Source of the DNA: Antedon mediterranea
Taxonomy: Eukaryota; Echinodermata; Crinoidea; Comatulida; Antedonidae
Direction of reading: 5' to 3'
NCBI RefSeq assembly: GCF_964355755.1
Contig: NC_092672.1
Location: 21,880,501 to 21,944,500, forward strand
Length of the DNA: 64,000 nucleotides
Position numbers and translations under genes: made by a program. Within the stretch, counting starts at the first letter, position 1, and every line of letters starts with the position of its first letter. Under the pieces are notes generated by a model that did not search any database, was not told where the DNA came from, and saw nothing but the letters and a program-made list of their open reading frames with translations. Below are positions 50,601-57,388 of this stretch, in pieces.

Positions 50601-51540
50601 ACATGACACAATTATTATCACTAAGCAAGATGGACTAAGAGACAAACTTAGAACAGTGGTGCCATCATTTCCAACTGTAGAAAGAGTTTCATCATTACTA
50701 TCGTCACACAGGCAACAAGTACTGTCATTTTTCTCTACATTATCTTCAGATGATGTAAACAAAATTAATGCAAGATTTAATATTCCCAAAAAGTCATATT
50801 CGGATCGCTGGAGTATGCTCTTTGATCTTGAAAAATGCAGAGGTGAAATAAATGAAGAGAATTGGAAGACATTTGTTGAAGATTGGAAAGAAATTGACAT
50901 TCAAAGTATGTTTGTTTATTTATCAATATAAAAAGTATAATAACTGACATGATTATTGATGTCAAAGGGTGTAATCACTTCCCACCCCTGTAACGGCCTA
51001 GAAAAAAGTGCCGCAACAAATACTCAAACTCAGAATTTTCTTGTTGATGTGCAGATATCTATAACATTAACCAACCAAAATGGAACAAATTCTCAAATTA
51101 CATTAAAACAAACTATAAATTCATTACACTTTTATCTTTTAAAAACTCAATCCAATTTTTGATTAATGTATCTTATCATTTGATTTTAATATTTCTTCCA
51201 TTTATTTTACTTTTATTATTGTCTTTCAGTAAATAGTTGGCCTATGGTATATATTTTATGTACTTTATCAATGTTCTATACTGTACGATTTTGGAAATCA
51301 AGGCTTTAGCTATGCTTATAAAGATAGAAGAAATAAAACAATTCTTTTGGCAATGATACTGCTACAAAAATGCTGTTACTATAGTGTAAATTCTGACAAT
51401 AGTATGTTAAATAAAGTTTTAACCTACCTAATTATAAATGCATGATTTCTTTGTAGTTTTGTAATGTTTCTTTTAGGTTTATTTTAAATTGTAAATTTTT
51501 TTTTATTATAGCACCTACTAAAAAACCAAGGCTAGTATGA
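26523..51540 (+). CDS. Roco-family protein: ankyrin, death, Roc, COR and C-terminal death-fold-like domains (5' partial)
   Basis: Twenty exons with AG/GT borders and compatible phases give 3,250 coding bases, then a tail exon with a TGA at 51,538-51,540: about 1,092 residues without the missing start. Order: ankyrin repeats (exons 1-3), death domain (exon 5), Roc GTPase (exons 6-12) with P-loop GLENVGKTS, switch II WDFGGQPIYH and a GTHYE base-recognition motif, COR domain (exons 13-16), acidic and Cys-rich linkers (exons 17-19), and a helical exon 20 resembling a death-effector fold. Roc-COR proteins are GTP-regulated dimers. The ankyrin and death folds suggest a cytosolic role in stress or death signalling, similar in parts to DAPK1 but with a different order and no kinase here. 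Defects: no canonical donor after exon 10 and a possible premature stop. Confidence 0.85.
27516..27632 (+). CDS. Roco gene exon: ankyrin-like repeat
   Basis: 117 bases, phase 0 at both ends, with a pyrimidine-rich acceptor and GTTAGT donor. It reads IGDNALHMIARAKLTYEEHK and ends CKKNK. The G.NALH.. start is an ankyrin consensus remnant with an inserted Glu/Lys-rich helix. Confidence 0.8.
27817..27847 (-). other. Hammerhead-like core in a possible Penelope-like remnant
   Basis: On the minus strand: CTGAGGA, then a hairpin (GATCAA-AGAATA-TTGATC), then GAAAC. This is the CUGANGA / stem II / GAAA arrangement of a hammerhead ribozyme core. Penelope-like elements are known to carry small hammerheads. 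I could not identify a full stem I or III or a cleavage site, so this may be only a look-alike. Confidence 0.3.
28887..28980 (+). CDS. Roco gene exon: last ankyrin-like repeat
   Basis: 94 bases, phase 0 to phase 1, with acceptor TTGTCAG and donor GTAAGT. It reads NGKSAFDIYNENVCDKYDG followed by a charged helix. NGKSAFD matches the N.GKTALD start of a terminal ankyrin unit. Confidence 0.8.
29156..29269. repeat. 57-bp tandem duplication
   Basis: Two copies of TACAGGGTATGTTGAGACTC..., offset by 57 bases, in the intron before the death-domain exon. They differ at only a few positions. Confidence 0.85.
29483..29518 (+). CDS. Roco gene microexon (linker)
   Basis: 36 bases, phase 1 to phase 1, with acceptor TTGTTTAG and donor GTATGA. 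It encodes GGPLPYIELTSS, a short linker. Support comes from splice sites and from phase agreement on both sides. Confidence 0.6.
29928..30176 (+). CDS. Roco gene exon: death domain
   Basis: 249 bases, phase 1 to phase 1. It encodes a complete ~80-residue six-helix pattern: NKELLYIANNAYNKRKLIAA, LGMTQEDINSFE, STYDMLDAWQTK (the hallmark L..W helix) and SELVAALRKAEEKDVADKI. Death domains mediate homotypic assembly in death and NF-kB pathways. The single-exon layout fits exon shuffling of this domain. Confidence 0.85.
30649..30814 (+). CDS. Roco gene exon: start of Roc GTPase with P-loop
   Basis: 166 bases, phase 1 to phase 2. After a helix (GPDAVKAFQNALEEGQTEF) it reads GRTIFVGLENVGKTSTINSL, where GLENVGKTS is a Walker A/P-loop (GxxxxGKT/S) that binds the GTP phosphates. 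The acceptor is TTTTTAAG and the donor GTAAGC. Confidence 0.9.
31265..31368 (+). CDS. Roco gene exon: Roc domain, switch I region
   Basis: 104 bases, phase 2 to phase 1. It reads FNPLHIITDAMVKTMVCTPD and ends VTAQDI. It lies between P-loop and switch II, where Roc switch I is expected. The acceptor is TGTCATAG and the donor GTAAGT. Confidence 0.75.
31414..31676 (-). mobile_element. tRNA-derived SINE
   Basis: On the minus strand the head GGAGTGGAGTTGTGGCTTGG carries an A-box-like stretch (31,648-31,665) and a B box GGTTCAAGCCC (31,610-31,620) at tRNA-like spacing. These are the internal RNA polymerase III promoter parts. The tail ends in an AT-rich tract near 31,414-31,440. It lies in a Roco intron in antisense orientation. 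Confidence 0.7.
32048..32167 (+). CDS. Roco gene exon: Roc insertion, part 1
   Basis: 120 bases, phase 1 to phase 1. It contains DAVTDVTVKQMLKSPRH and then a Ser/Lys-rich tail (PSKQETKSG). It forms a disordered insertion between switch I and switch II. The tail SKQE.KSG recurs in the next exon, so the two look duplicated. Confidence 0.75.
32575..32688 (+). CDS. Roco gene exon: Roc insertion, part 2
   Basis: 114 bases, phase 1 to phase 1. It is low-complexity and hydrophilic (EKKKNPTGASTSKQEAKSG, SSNPMPSPQKEG). It is similar at its centre to the end of the preceding exon, suggesting exon duplication. Symmetric phase 1 would permit skipping. Confidence 0.75.
33121..33670. mobile_element. TTAA-flanked miniature element, copy 2 (intronic)
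   Basis: 550 bp between TTAA at 33,117-33,120 and 33,671-33,674, with ends AGATGTAATTTGTCCCTT and AAGGGACAATACATCT. It shares internal sequence with copy 1 at 13,491-14,031 (for example CTTTGACTTCCAGTCAAAG and TCGCGATCTGTGTGAAAACA) in the same orientation. It sits in the Roco intron just upstream of the switch II exon. Confidence 0.9.
33736..33911 (+). CDS. Roco gene exon: Roc switch II; 3' splice border uncertain
   Basis: It enters in phase 1 after acceptor CACAACAG and reads VVNQVLTKLRSARKGVD and NIWDFGGQPIYHVIHS. WDFGGQ is the Roc switch II (DxxGQ). The conserved spacing Q..Y...H..F to the next exon (IFMVSYAVV) predicts an exon end at 33,911 (AGC), but the following bases are TGTTCC, not GT. 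A phase-compatible but weak GT lies at 33,900 and would drop VIHS. Confidence 0.8.
34437..35361. repeat. Tandem duplication of ~472 bp
   Basis: The segment starting CTGTTTATTTTTAACACGTAAA at 34,437 repeats from 34,909 with small differences. Both copies include AGGCCTAGCCTAGGCC-type low complexity and end in an AT-rich part. It lies inside the long Roco intron. Confidence 0.85.
35603..36369 (-). CDS. Small coiled-coil protein gene nested in the Roco intron, 5' end not resolved
   Basis: Three minus-strand exons fit by splice sites and phase: 36,317-36,369 (ends MRQDADILTG), 35,814-36,020 (DHLAERENQKLQHIDMLQS, ENLEHLRNELSVSL, RLNLKEQEVKDL) and 35,603-35,724 (NYYEPRDLKLDLYVQKWTRY, ending WKKFCGKS and TGA). 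The middle exon is a clear heptad coiled coil. The first lies behind a TTTTTCCAG acceptor. I do not recognise the family. A possible first exon at about 36,570-36,638 (MEVKKRSKTISHSVFRPYL) does not join in phase directly, so at least one exon is missing. The donor of the middle exon is ambiguous (35,814 or 35,818); 35,814 keeps the frame open. Confidence 0.6.
38255..39370. mobile_element. Inverted-repeat element, ~1.1 kb, unclassified
   Basis: The left end (CCCGAATAAAAGCCCCGGGC, ATTTATTTATTCAGG) is mirrored at the right (CAATAAATGCCTGGGGCATT, preceded by CCCCCTAAAAACC). An inner repeat of the same type lies at 39,040-39,110. ATGGTAACATGTATAATCAA near 38,321 is matched in inverted form near 39,275. 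The ORF within it (38,634-39,044) shows no recognisable domain. Confidence 0.5.
39600..40015. repeat. Dispersed repeat with AGGTCA half-sites, two tandem copies
   Basis: Two related segments (about 39,600-39,720 and 39,900-40,015) share CTACGACCAGTA.TTAC.GAGATA and GTGGGTC.AAGGTCA.AAATGG. A diverged relative is at 21,420-21,720. The repeated AGGTCA motifs belong to the repeat. Confidence 0.65.
40012..41090 (-). mobile_element. CR1/L2-like LINE, 3' fragment
   Basis: The minus strand encodes the end of a reverse transcriptase: TKFIVFRSRNK, SFVGIIFDKFLSFKDHI, RKRVGILFKLRHYIPRNTLI, then after a stop the 40,337-40,783 ORF MYGIEIWGSTYDSYLKPLL with the usual C-terminal FRIYFSGAVIWNDLPLEL. A 3' UTR to about 40,012 follows. 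The 5' side is truncated near 41,090. It lies in the long Roco intron. Confidence 0.85.
41133..41372 (-). other. Unassigned open segment
   Basis: An 79-codon minus-strand ORF (SNQVSKLFDFSADTATRPKD, then EFDFRNWFRMVQQSL) has more protein-like composition than its surroundings but no domain that I recognise and no visible splice context. It could be a transposon remnant or chance. Confidence 0.2.
41876..41965 (+). CDS. Roco gene exon: Roc core strand after switch II
   Basis: 90 bases, phase 0 to phase 0, with acceptor TTTACTAG and donor GTAAGT. It reads IFMVSYAVVCVVFNLNEGLN, the hydrophobic strand that follows switch II in Roc domains. It resumes the gene after the ~8-kb intron. Confidence 0.85.
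42059..42175. repeat. 57-bp intronic tandem duplication
   Basis: AATAGCAGATGCCTGATAT...TTATTTCCACTTCCATGATA occurs twice, offset by about 57 bases, between two Roc exons. Confidence 0.7.
42291..42449 (+). CDS. Roco gene exon: Roc domain with GTHYE motif
   Basis: 159 bases, phase 0 to phase 0. It reads LDFILFWIRSVFVNIRKG and KIILIGTHYESLGETEQERQ. GTHYE takes the place of the G4 guanine-recognition motif (often THxD in Roco proteins), with Glu in the Asp position. The acceptor is TTTTATTTAG and the donor GTACAT. Confidence 0.85.
42997..43245 (+). CDS. Roco gene exon: Roc end and start of COR domain
   Basis: 249 bases, phase 0 to phase 0. It reads VKEIENILWEALEGKPF, then a segment before LTFPIKWLQVLLEIQQL. 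The last is the Pro-x-x-Trp helix that opens the COR (C-terminal of Roc) dimerisation domain. Confidence 0.85.
43795..43980 (+). CDS. Roco gene exon: COR domain
   Basis: 186 bases, phase 0 to phase 0. It contains FLEYLHDIGEILFYPDDKIL, a COR signature (FLHD.G.ILYF), then IVIDLMGVVDKFKAII. The acceptor is CTTTTAG and the donor GTTAGC. Confidence 0.9.
44218..44452 (+). repeat. 33-bp minisatellite grown from a transposon tip
   Basis: Six units of AGAACCCCTATTAAGTGGAC plus 13 bases (CACAACATAACGTG-type) run from 44,222 to 44,419. The left edge TTACAGTAGAACCCC resembles a Tigger/pogo-type tip. The right edge GTCCTTTTATTAGGGGTT is its inverted partner. It lies in a Roco intron. Confidence 0.75.
46161..46316 (+). 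CDS. Roco gene exon: COR domain
   Basis: 156 bases, phase 0 to phase 0. It reads LKQLWRNLNEGKLDERLLRH and MIVFFVSLMQTFGLMCE, matching the winged-helix part of COR (L..LL..F.L). The acceptor is ATATTATAG and the donor GTATTT. Confidence 0.85.
46406..46687 (+). CDS. Roco gene exon: C-terminal COR subdomain
   Basis: 282 bases, phase 0 to phase 0. It starts NVGRMFYVLSRLKPQ and includes YLPDDLFQRAATKFIEKFQ, the LP.GLF.R...... helix typical of the second COR half. It is followed by beta-rich sequence. The intron before it is only 89 bases. Confidence 0.9.
46780..46866 (+). CDS. Roco gene exon: acidic linker
   Basis: 87 bases, phase 0 to phase 0. It reads TTIVRTKSTDVVGSYEDDDD and ends LPSICKK. It completes the COR beta region and gives an acidic loop. 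Confidence 0.75.
47340..47780. mobile_element. Miniature inverted-repeat element, 441 bp, with inner 22-bp repeats
   Basis: The left end AGCCCGTTCAGGCCACTA continues TTAATTATATTT. The right end is its imperfect reverse complement (AAAATATAATTAACTAGTGG, CAAACAGGCT). Four 22-bp units (CAGATAATTAAGTGGCATCC) lie at 47,657-47,734, with inverted partners near 47,395-47,430. No clear target duplication was found. Confidence 0.7.
47971..48023. repeat. G/C-rich hairpin with G-runs
   Basis: CCTCCCCTCCCCCCAGCGGG is followed by GGAGGGGGGCTACGGGGGC, then TCTAGCCCCCTC. It folds on itself and holds at least three runs of five or more G, unusual in this AT-rich intron. Confidence 0.7.
48222..48438 (+). CDS. 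Roco gene exon: Cys-rich segment
   Basis: 217 bases, phase 0 to phase 1. It reads VLSFLDKELRIFSENG, then CIPCRVCSSKE and LPCGSKKMDV. The C-x2-C-x2-C plus later Cys could bind zinc, as in segments following COR in some death-domain Roco proteins (inference). The acceptor is ATTTTCTAG and the donor GTAAAT. Confidence 0.8.
49746..49868. repeat. Short inverted repeat (possible miniature element)
   Basis: AATAATGAATGTTATATTCG...GGTAC is mirrored by GTACCATTCCACGAATATGA...CATT, with about 50 bases between the arms. Intronic. Confidence 0.6.
50123..50158 (+). CDS. Roco gene microexon: acidic linker
   Basis: 36 bases, phase 1 to phase 1. It encodes EEDNKDDHEDSIG with the neighbouring split codons. 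The acceptor is TTATTTTCAG and the donor GTAACC. Phase agreement and acidic composition support it. Confidence 0.6.
50393..50905 (+). CDS. Roco gene exon: helical, death-effector-like region
   Basis: 513 bases, phase 1 to phase 1, 170 codons. The first half, FFNMLKCVYNDLLENYIF, IDMLHGLHDAGKLSPQNL and LLHDTIIITKQDGLRDKL, has the helix order and L..L...G.L...NL..L pattern of a death-effector or CARD fold. The second half (VLSFFSTLSSDDVNKINARF, WSMLFDLEKCRGEINEENW) is helical and may be a second small fold. Such domains recruit partners by homotypic contact. The class is inferred from pattern only. Confidence 0.75.
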
Positions 51541-51589
51541 GAAGGGAAATCAACAGCAACAAAAGAATTCCATGAAGAAAAGAAGTCGG
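51512..51589 (+). CDS. Roco gene tail exon with in-frame TGA
   Basis: 78 bases that fit phase 1 to phase 1 between an ATTATAG acceptor and a GTAGAA donor. It reads PTKKPRLV, a nuclear-localisation-like basic run, and then TGA at 51,538-51,540. After the TGA the same frame stays open to the donor (EGKSTATKEFHEEKKS) and joins the next exon in phase. TGA may be the true stop or a CGA-to-TGA change. Confidence 0.55.
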
Positions 51590-51692
51590 GTAGAAAATGT
51601 TTAATTACATAAAAATTTAAAATTAACCTATTTTTTGTTTAATTTTTTGTTGCTGTTAAATGCTAATTATTATCTTTTTTTTATGACTCCAG

Positions 51693-51743
51693 AGAACTCT
51701 GATGACAGCAATCAAGGTATTAGAAAACAAAAGAGAAAAAAAG
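51693..51743 (+). CDS. Possible Roco gene tail exon beyond the TGA
   Basis: 51 bases, phase 1 to phase 1. It reads ENSDDSNQGIRKQKRKKG across the split codons, with acceptor GACTCCAG and donor GTAGGG. Basic and disordered. It is coding only if the TGA at 51,538 is avoided or is an error. Confidence 0.4.
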
Positions 51744-51924
51744 GTAGGGCTATCTACAAATTGATTGATTGATAGAAAACCTAGAAATGTATAGTTGAAC
51801 ATTAGAGCTTAAACATACATATTTTATAGTACTGGCTTTGTTTCTTTATTTGCACGATATCGTCTACTATTTTAAGTTACTGCCCAGAATATGTGGCTGT
51901 TTACAGATTTTCTTTTACTATGGA

Positions 51925-53170
51925 TCGTGTAAATTTTAAATTATAATATTCGTATTGCCCAAGAAATTCATTTACCCAAACCAAGACTTACTGCCTTCAG
52001 ACATTCAATCAGATATACTGGTCCCATGAATTGGAATAAACAAATCAAACATTTGGCAACTAAATTTTTATTTAATAACAAATTTAAATCTTTCCTTATC
52101 TCTAAATATTAATGTTTCCCCCTGGTGATGTGTGTGTGCGTGTATCTGTGTTGTTTGTGTATGTACTGTATATGGATGTCTGTGTGTGTTGTGCTCGTGT
52201 GTTTGTGTTCTGTCTTTATTTATTGTAATATTTTTTCCCTGTATATATTACTCTTCTGTGTGGGCTTCCACATCACAGGCTTGCCTTTCGTGGAGTGCCA
52301 TCTTTCTTTTATTACTCTTCTGTGTGGGCTTCCACATCACAGGCTTGCCTTTCGTGGAGTGCCATCTTTCTTATATTACTCTTATGTGTGGGCTTCCACA
52401 TCACAGGCTTGCCTTTCTTGAAGTGCCATCTTTCTTATATCACTCTTCTGTGTGGGCTTCCACATCACAGGCTTGCCTTTCGTGGAGTGCCATCTTTCTT
52501 TTATTACTCTTCTGTGTGGGCTTCCACATCACAGGCCTGCCTTTCGTGGAGTGCCATCTTTCTTTTATTACTCTTCTGTGTTGGCTTCCACATCACAGGT
52601 TTGCCTTTCCTGGAGTGCCATCTTTCTTTTATTACTCTTCTGTGTGGGCTTCCACATCACAGGTTTGCCTTTCTTGGAGTGCCATCTTTCTTTTATTACT
52701 CTTCTGTGTGGGCTTCCACATCACAGGTTTGCCTTTCGTGGAGTGCCATCTTTCTTTTATTACTCTTCTGTGTGGGCTTCCACATCACAGGCTTGCCTTT
52801 CGTGGAGTGCCATCTTTCTTTTATTACTCTTCTGTGTGGGCTTCCACATCACAGGCTTGCCTTTCGTGGAGTGCCATCTTTCTTTTTACATTTTGTTGTA
52901 TTACTATAAGGTTTATTTTTTGTTGATAAATATAAAAAAAGAAAGAGAAAATATTAATAATTTTATGAAATTTAAAATAAAAGAGTAATGATATGTTTTT
53001 ATATAAATATATTTTTCAAAATGAATTATTTGAAATTCAATACTACCTACCTTATTTAAGTACCTTATTAATTTATATTATTGTAATAGAAAATGAATGT
53101 TTACGTTGAGCTTAAAATCAATTCAAATGTGTTTTCTCCTAATGGAGTTGAATAAATTTGAATTTGAATA
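51925..53170 (+). mobile_element. LINE 3' fragment with minisatellite in its 3' region
   Basis: The plus strand has the last RT codons, PKPRLTAFRHSIRYTGPMNW and KFLFNNKFKSFLIS, matching the C-terminal block of CR1/L2 LINEs (F..S..Y.GP..WN). A TG-rich stretch and the minisatellite follow, then a GAATAAATTTGAATTTGAAT tail near 53,150. It lies within or just after the end of the Roco gene. Confidence 0.7.
52247..52885 (+). repeat. 64-bp minisatellite, ten units
   Basis: Ten units of 64 bases begin ATTACTCTTCTGTGTGGGCT and continue CACATCACAGGCTTGCC...GGAGTGCCATCTTTC. The unit length is not a multiple of three and the unit lacks stops in all plus frames, so long ORFs (up to 264 codons) are produced. 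These are artefacts of the repeat, not genes. Confidence 0.95.
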
Positions 53171-53289
53171 TACTTACAGAACGGTTATTTAAAAAGAAAA
53201 ATATATTGATGTCACAAATATTTGAGTATATTTTCTTCAATGTGGGCCAAAATAATAAATACCGCACCCTCTCTTAAATTACTCTCTCT

Positions 53290-55985
53290 ATTTTGCAAAG
53301 TATCAAGATCATTTAAACAGTACAACAAAGAGGAATTCCTGTCAAAACTGTCCGAAATAGATTGGACAAAAGTTACATCTAAAGTTAATGTTAACGACGC
53401 ATGGTCGTCATTTAAGGAAGCTCTTAGCTCCGTCATAAATTGTGTGGCACCCCTTAGAAAGATGAGGGTGAAACAAAGGTCAAATCCATGGTTTAACACA
53501 GATATTCTAAATGATATACGAACTCAATATTTTAATAAATTTAAGATCATGATATGTATTGTAAATTAAGAAACAAGGTCAAGCGCAATGTTAAAAAAGC
53601 TAAATCAACGTATTTTCAAAATAAAATAATTGAAAATAAAAACAATCCTAAGAAATTATGGCAACATCTTAAGAAATTAGGATATAGTGAAAAGACGTCT
53701 GAACAAGCTAAAGTTGTTTTGGAAATAAATGAATCAAAAATTCACAATCCACAAGAGGTTGCTACACATTTTAATAATCATTTTACCAATGTAGCAAGAT
53801 ATCTTGTTGATAAACTTCCACCCATGAGTAACATGTTTAACTATGGTTCCAAAATTGTAAAAGACTTATTCTTCAAAAGTTACAACTCTTTTTAGCCTTA
53901 AACCTGTGTCAGAAGAATTCAATCTTAAACAACTTGAAAGTCTTGACCCTACAAAAAGTACAGGTCTCGATGGGCTACCAGCTAAATTCCTTAAAGATGG
54001 CGCCGGTGTACTGGCTTCCCCTTTAACGTATTTTATCAATTTGTCAATTAATACAGGAGTTGTTCCGAGTGATTTTAAAATAGCTAAAGTCATCCCACTG
54101 TATAAAAAAAAATTTCGTAAAAATCCAGAAAACTATAGACCCATCAGCGTCTTAAGTGTTGTCTCAAAAATTCTCGAAAGGTCGTTTCATGTTCAGTTAG
54201 AACAGTACCTTGTGGAAAATGATCTTATTTATCAATATCAGTCAGGTTTTCGGCAATTTCATTCTACCGAAAGTACTTTAATTAATCTTTTAGACACAAT
54301 TAAATTAAATAACTCCGAAGGTACACATACTGGTATGGTACTTATAGATTTATGTAAGGCATTCGACACTGTCGATCATGATATATTGTGTGAAAAGCTT
54401 TTGTTAATGGGCATCACTTCATTAGATTGGTTTCGTTCATATTTGTCAAACAGAAGCCAAATTGTTAAAATCGAAGACTCCTTATCCGTTCCCATGGATA
54501 TTTCATGTGGAGTTCCACAGGGTAGCATATTGGGTCCTTTGCTTTTTTTATGTTTCATAAACGATATGGTTGTAAGTATCGACCCTGAATGCAAATTGCT
54601 GTTATATGCTGATGACAGTGCAATTGTTTTCTGGCACAAAGATCCGACTGTCATCGCTGATAAACTTAGTAAAGCTCTTGATTCATGTAGAGTATGGCTT
54701 GTCGATAACAAACTATCTATCAATATCAGTAAAACTGAATCTATCATCTTTTGTACCCAAAAAAGACTTCAACGTTTACGATCTTTCAATATTATTTCTC
54801 ATGGCCTTACTTTAACGGGTTCTAAATCAGTAAAATATTTAGGTATAGAACTTGATAGTTCTGCCTCTTGTAACAACATCGCCAAAAGTGTTATAAAAAA
54901 GGCGAATAGTAGATTAAGGTATTTATATCGTCAGGCTAGTTGCTTGGACAAAAATACGAAAAACTGTTATGCTCTGCCTTAATTCAATGCTTGTTTGATT
55001 ATTGTGCTTCCACTTGGTATGAAGGTATTGACAAAGTTTTGAAGCAAAAACTACAGACCACTCAGAACAAATTTGTGCGTTTTATTTACGGTTTCGGACC
55101 ACGATCTCATATTGGTCAGAAGGAGTTATCAGACATTGGCATGCTTAAGGTTGAAAGTAGAGTAAAATTTCTCAGGCTTTGTAATGTTCATAAAATTGTC
55201 AATAACAATGCAGCTCCATATCTATCTGAACATTTCTCACGGACATCCACAATCCACACACATAACACACGCCAACGTAATGTTAATCTGGTTTTACCTC
55301 TACTTAAAGGAAATAAACAGTCTCATTCTACTTTTTTCTTCTCTGCTATCAAAGACTGGAACGCTCTTCCATCAAACTTAAAATTAATTTCCAACTTAAC
55401 TACCTTCAAATCTCATATTAAAAAACATTTTGAACGCAATATTTTATATTTAGAATAATTTTGATAACTATAATGGTCTTGATAACGTGCAATTTTTCTA
55501 ATTACTTGTTTGCTTTCTCTTTTAATTTTTCTGTTTTACTGGGCTTTATTTTAATGTATATATATATATATAGTTTTTATAGTTTTTTATTTCTTTTATT
55601 CCTGTCCACCCAGGCAGCACTTGCCAGCTTTATACTCTGACGTTATCCAAATTCCTTCACTTGCACTGATGAAGGGCTAGTGTTGCCCGAAAGCTCTGCT
55701 AACTTTTCTGGCTGTTTACTTTATCATTTTGATTTAGCTTTTCGCTTTTATTTTTGTATCTCCATTGAGATCCAGCCACTGATACCCACAGCATTGTCAT
55801 TTTTTCAGTAATTTGCCTTTGGATTTATATATAGTTTTTATAAATGTTGTATTTTCTCTTGTTTGTTATGTGCAATTTGGACCCCATTGGAAATGGGCTG
55901 GTTTTTCCGGCCTAATGGGTGTTCCTGATGCTCGTTATTTTGTCTTTTGTCTGTTTGTTATTTTAATGTTGAGCATCAAATAAAT
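53290..55985 (+). mobile_element. CR1/L2-like LINE, 5'-truncated
   Basis: It starts inside the linker after the endonuclease (RSFKQYNKEEFLSKLSEIDW), continues with the basic linker (RNKVKRNVKKAKSTYFQNKI, NPKKLWQHLKKLG), the RT (53,906-54,982) and a C-terminal segment (54,940-55,458). A 3' UTR ends in (CAAT)n near 55,985. Frameshifts near 53,560, 53,895 and 54,970 inactivate it. Confidence 0.9.
53906..54982 (+). pseudogene. LINE reverse transcriptase
   Basis: 358 codons with the RT boxes KVIPLYKKK, YRPISVLSVVSKILERSF, SGFRQFHSTESTL, GMVLIDLCKAFDTVDH, CGVPQGSILGPLLF and LLLYADDSAIVF (catalytic YADD), then KYLGIELDSS. The frame shifts near the end to the ORF at 54,940-55,458 (ALIQCLFDYCASTWYEG, RFIYGFGPRSHIG). 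It is close in type to the 14-kb LINE but not the same copy. Confidence 0.9.
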
Positions 55986-56096
55986 TCAATCAATCAATCA
56001 ATTTTTCTCAGTTTCTCAGTGCTTAATTTATTTTATTTAGCTTTTATTTCCCAAGTAAACACAACATTTTTGTGTAATTTCTATATTTTATTTTAG

Positions 56097-56113
56097 GTGT
56101 TCTTAGATTTTAG
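56097..56113 (+). CDS. Possible last coding exon of the Roco gene
   Basis: After a TTTATTTTAG acceptor, the phase-1 frame gives VLRF and TAG (56,111-56,113). AATAAA follows at 56,194-56,199 as a possible polyadenylation signal. Very short, so the support is only acceptor, phase and signal. Confidence 0.25.
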
Positions 56114-56460
56114 TAGAAAAAGTGGTATATATTTCTATTAGAGCTGAAATTACTGGATCTTTATCATGTACGAGCATGATTTCAATAATACCAAATAAAT
56201 TGTGAAAACACTATTACACAGTTTTAGTTGACTCTGTATGAATGTTTGATGAAATGATAGATGACGTTTTATTGTGTTTTTACATATTTTCACATTAATT
56301 ATTGCAGAAACCAGTTGTACTGCATCTGAGACATAACGATTAACCATTGGAGGAGCATCATTGGTATAACCTTAATCAGCAACAAGTATATAGAAGAGAC
56401 GTATTGTATAACAATGAGGATTAAAAAGCATATGTTTTAATTTAATTTTGACTTTTAAAA

Positions 56461-56880
56461 AGGGTCATGGGATTGAAGTTGTGTGAATACACAATCATGA
56501 TGTACTCGGACCAAACAAACATCATCAGCTGCTATCTAGTTTCTTTAATCTGGACTGTAAAAAGAAGGGTCATGTGATTGAAGTTATGTAAACACACAAT
56601 CATGATGTACTCGGACCAAACAAACATCATCAGCTGCTGTCTAGTTTCTTTAATCTGGACTGTAAAAAGAAGGGTCATGTGATTGAAGTTGTGTGAACAC
56701 ACAATCATGATGTACTCGGACAAAAAAAACATCATCAGCTTCTGTCTAGTTTCTTTAATCTGGACTGTAAAAAGAAGGATCATGTGATTGAAGTTGGGTG
56801 AATACATGCTATATGTAAGCCTACTCGAGACCAAACAAAACATCATCAGCTGCTTTCTAGTTTCTGTCAAATAAATCCTG
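56461..56880. repeat. 105-bp tandem repeat, four units
   Basis: Units start AGGGTCATGKGATTGAAGTT at 56,461, 56,566, 56,671 and 56,776, exactly 105 apart. Each contains ATCATGATGTACTCGGACC and CATCATCAGCTGCT. The period is divisible by three, which gives a repetitive minus-strand ORF of no evident meaning. Confidence 0.95.
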
Positions 56881-57388
56881 ACAAATAAAGGTGTTACCTT
56901 ATGTATCTATCATCATCATGCCTCCTAAACCTAAAATGGAATTGTCCTATTCTCACCATTCATCACCATTAATTTATATTTTACTGGCCATACAGATGCC
57001 TCTAATCACTCAATCACATCCAATATTAGGGTGTGACTTGATCCATTACGTTTCTTTGGGAAAATCAATTATTTATGTAAATATTTATTTTATGTTATAT
57101 TATGATGATATTTGACTGTTGGTAGGTGTGCATTTACACACCTGTTATTTTTGTATAATATTGTTTGAGATGGTGGTATAATGGTAATGATGTGTATACA
57201 ACAGGAATCTTAGCAATTTGTGCTTTGGTGGGTATGGCTAGTGATGTACCCAGAAATGGCACATAGAAAATATGTATAAATGAGAAAATAACTGTAGATA
57301 GTAATATATTATTCAAGAACATGTGGAAGGATTCACCTTTATCTAGCTTTTTTTTTTCAATATTTTTTATTATTGATCTTATTTAAAA

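Noticed and set aside
51538-51540. TGA as a selenocysteine codon in the Roco gene
   Set aside because: It sits in a disordered basic tail with no redox motif, and I see no plausible selenocysteine-insertion structure nearby.
52132-52926. 264-codon ORF as a repetitive membrane or secreted protein
   Set aside because: All three frames are open through a 64-bp minisatellite; no start context or domain.
56532-56870. 112-codon repetitive minus-strand ORF
   Set aside because: It is the 105-bp tandem repeat read in one frame.
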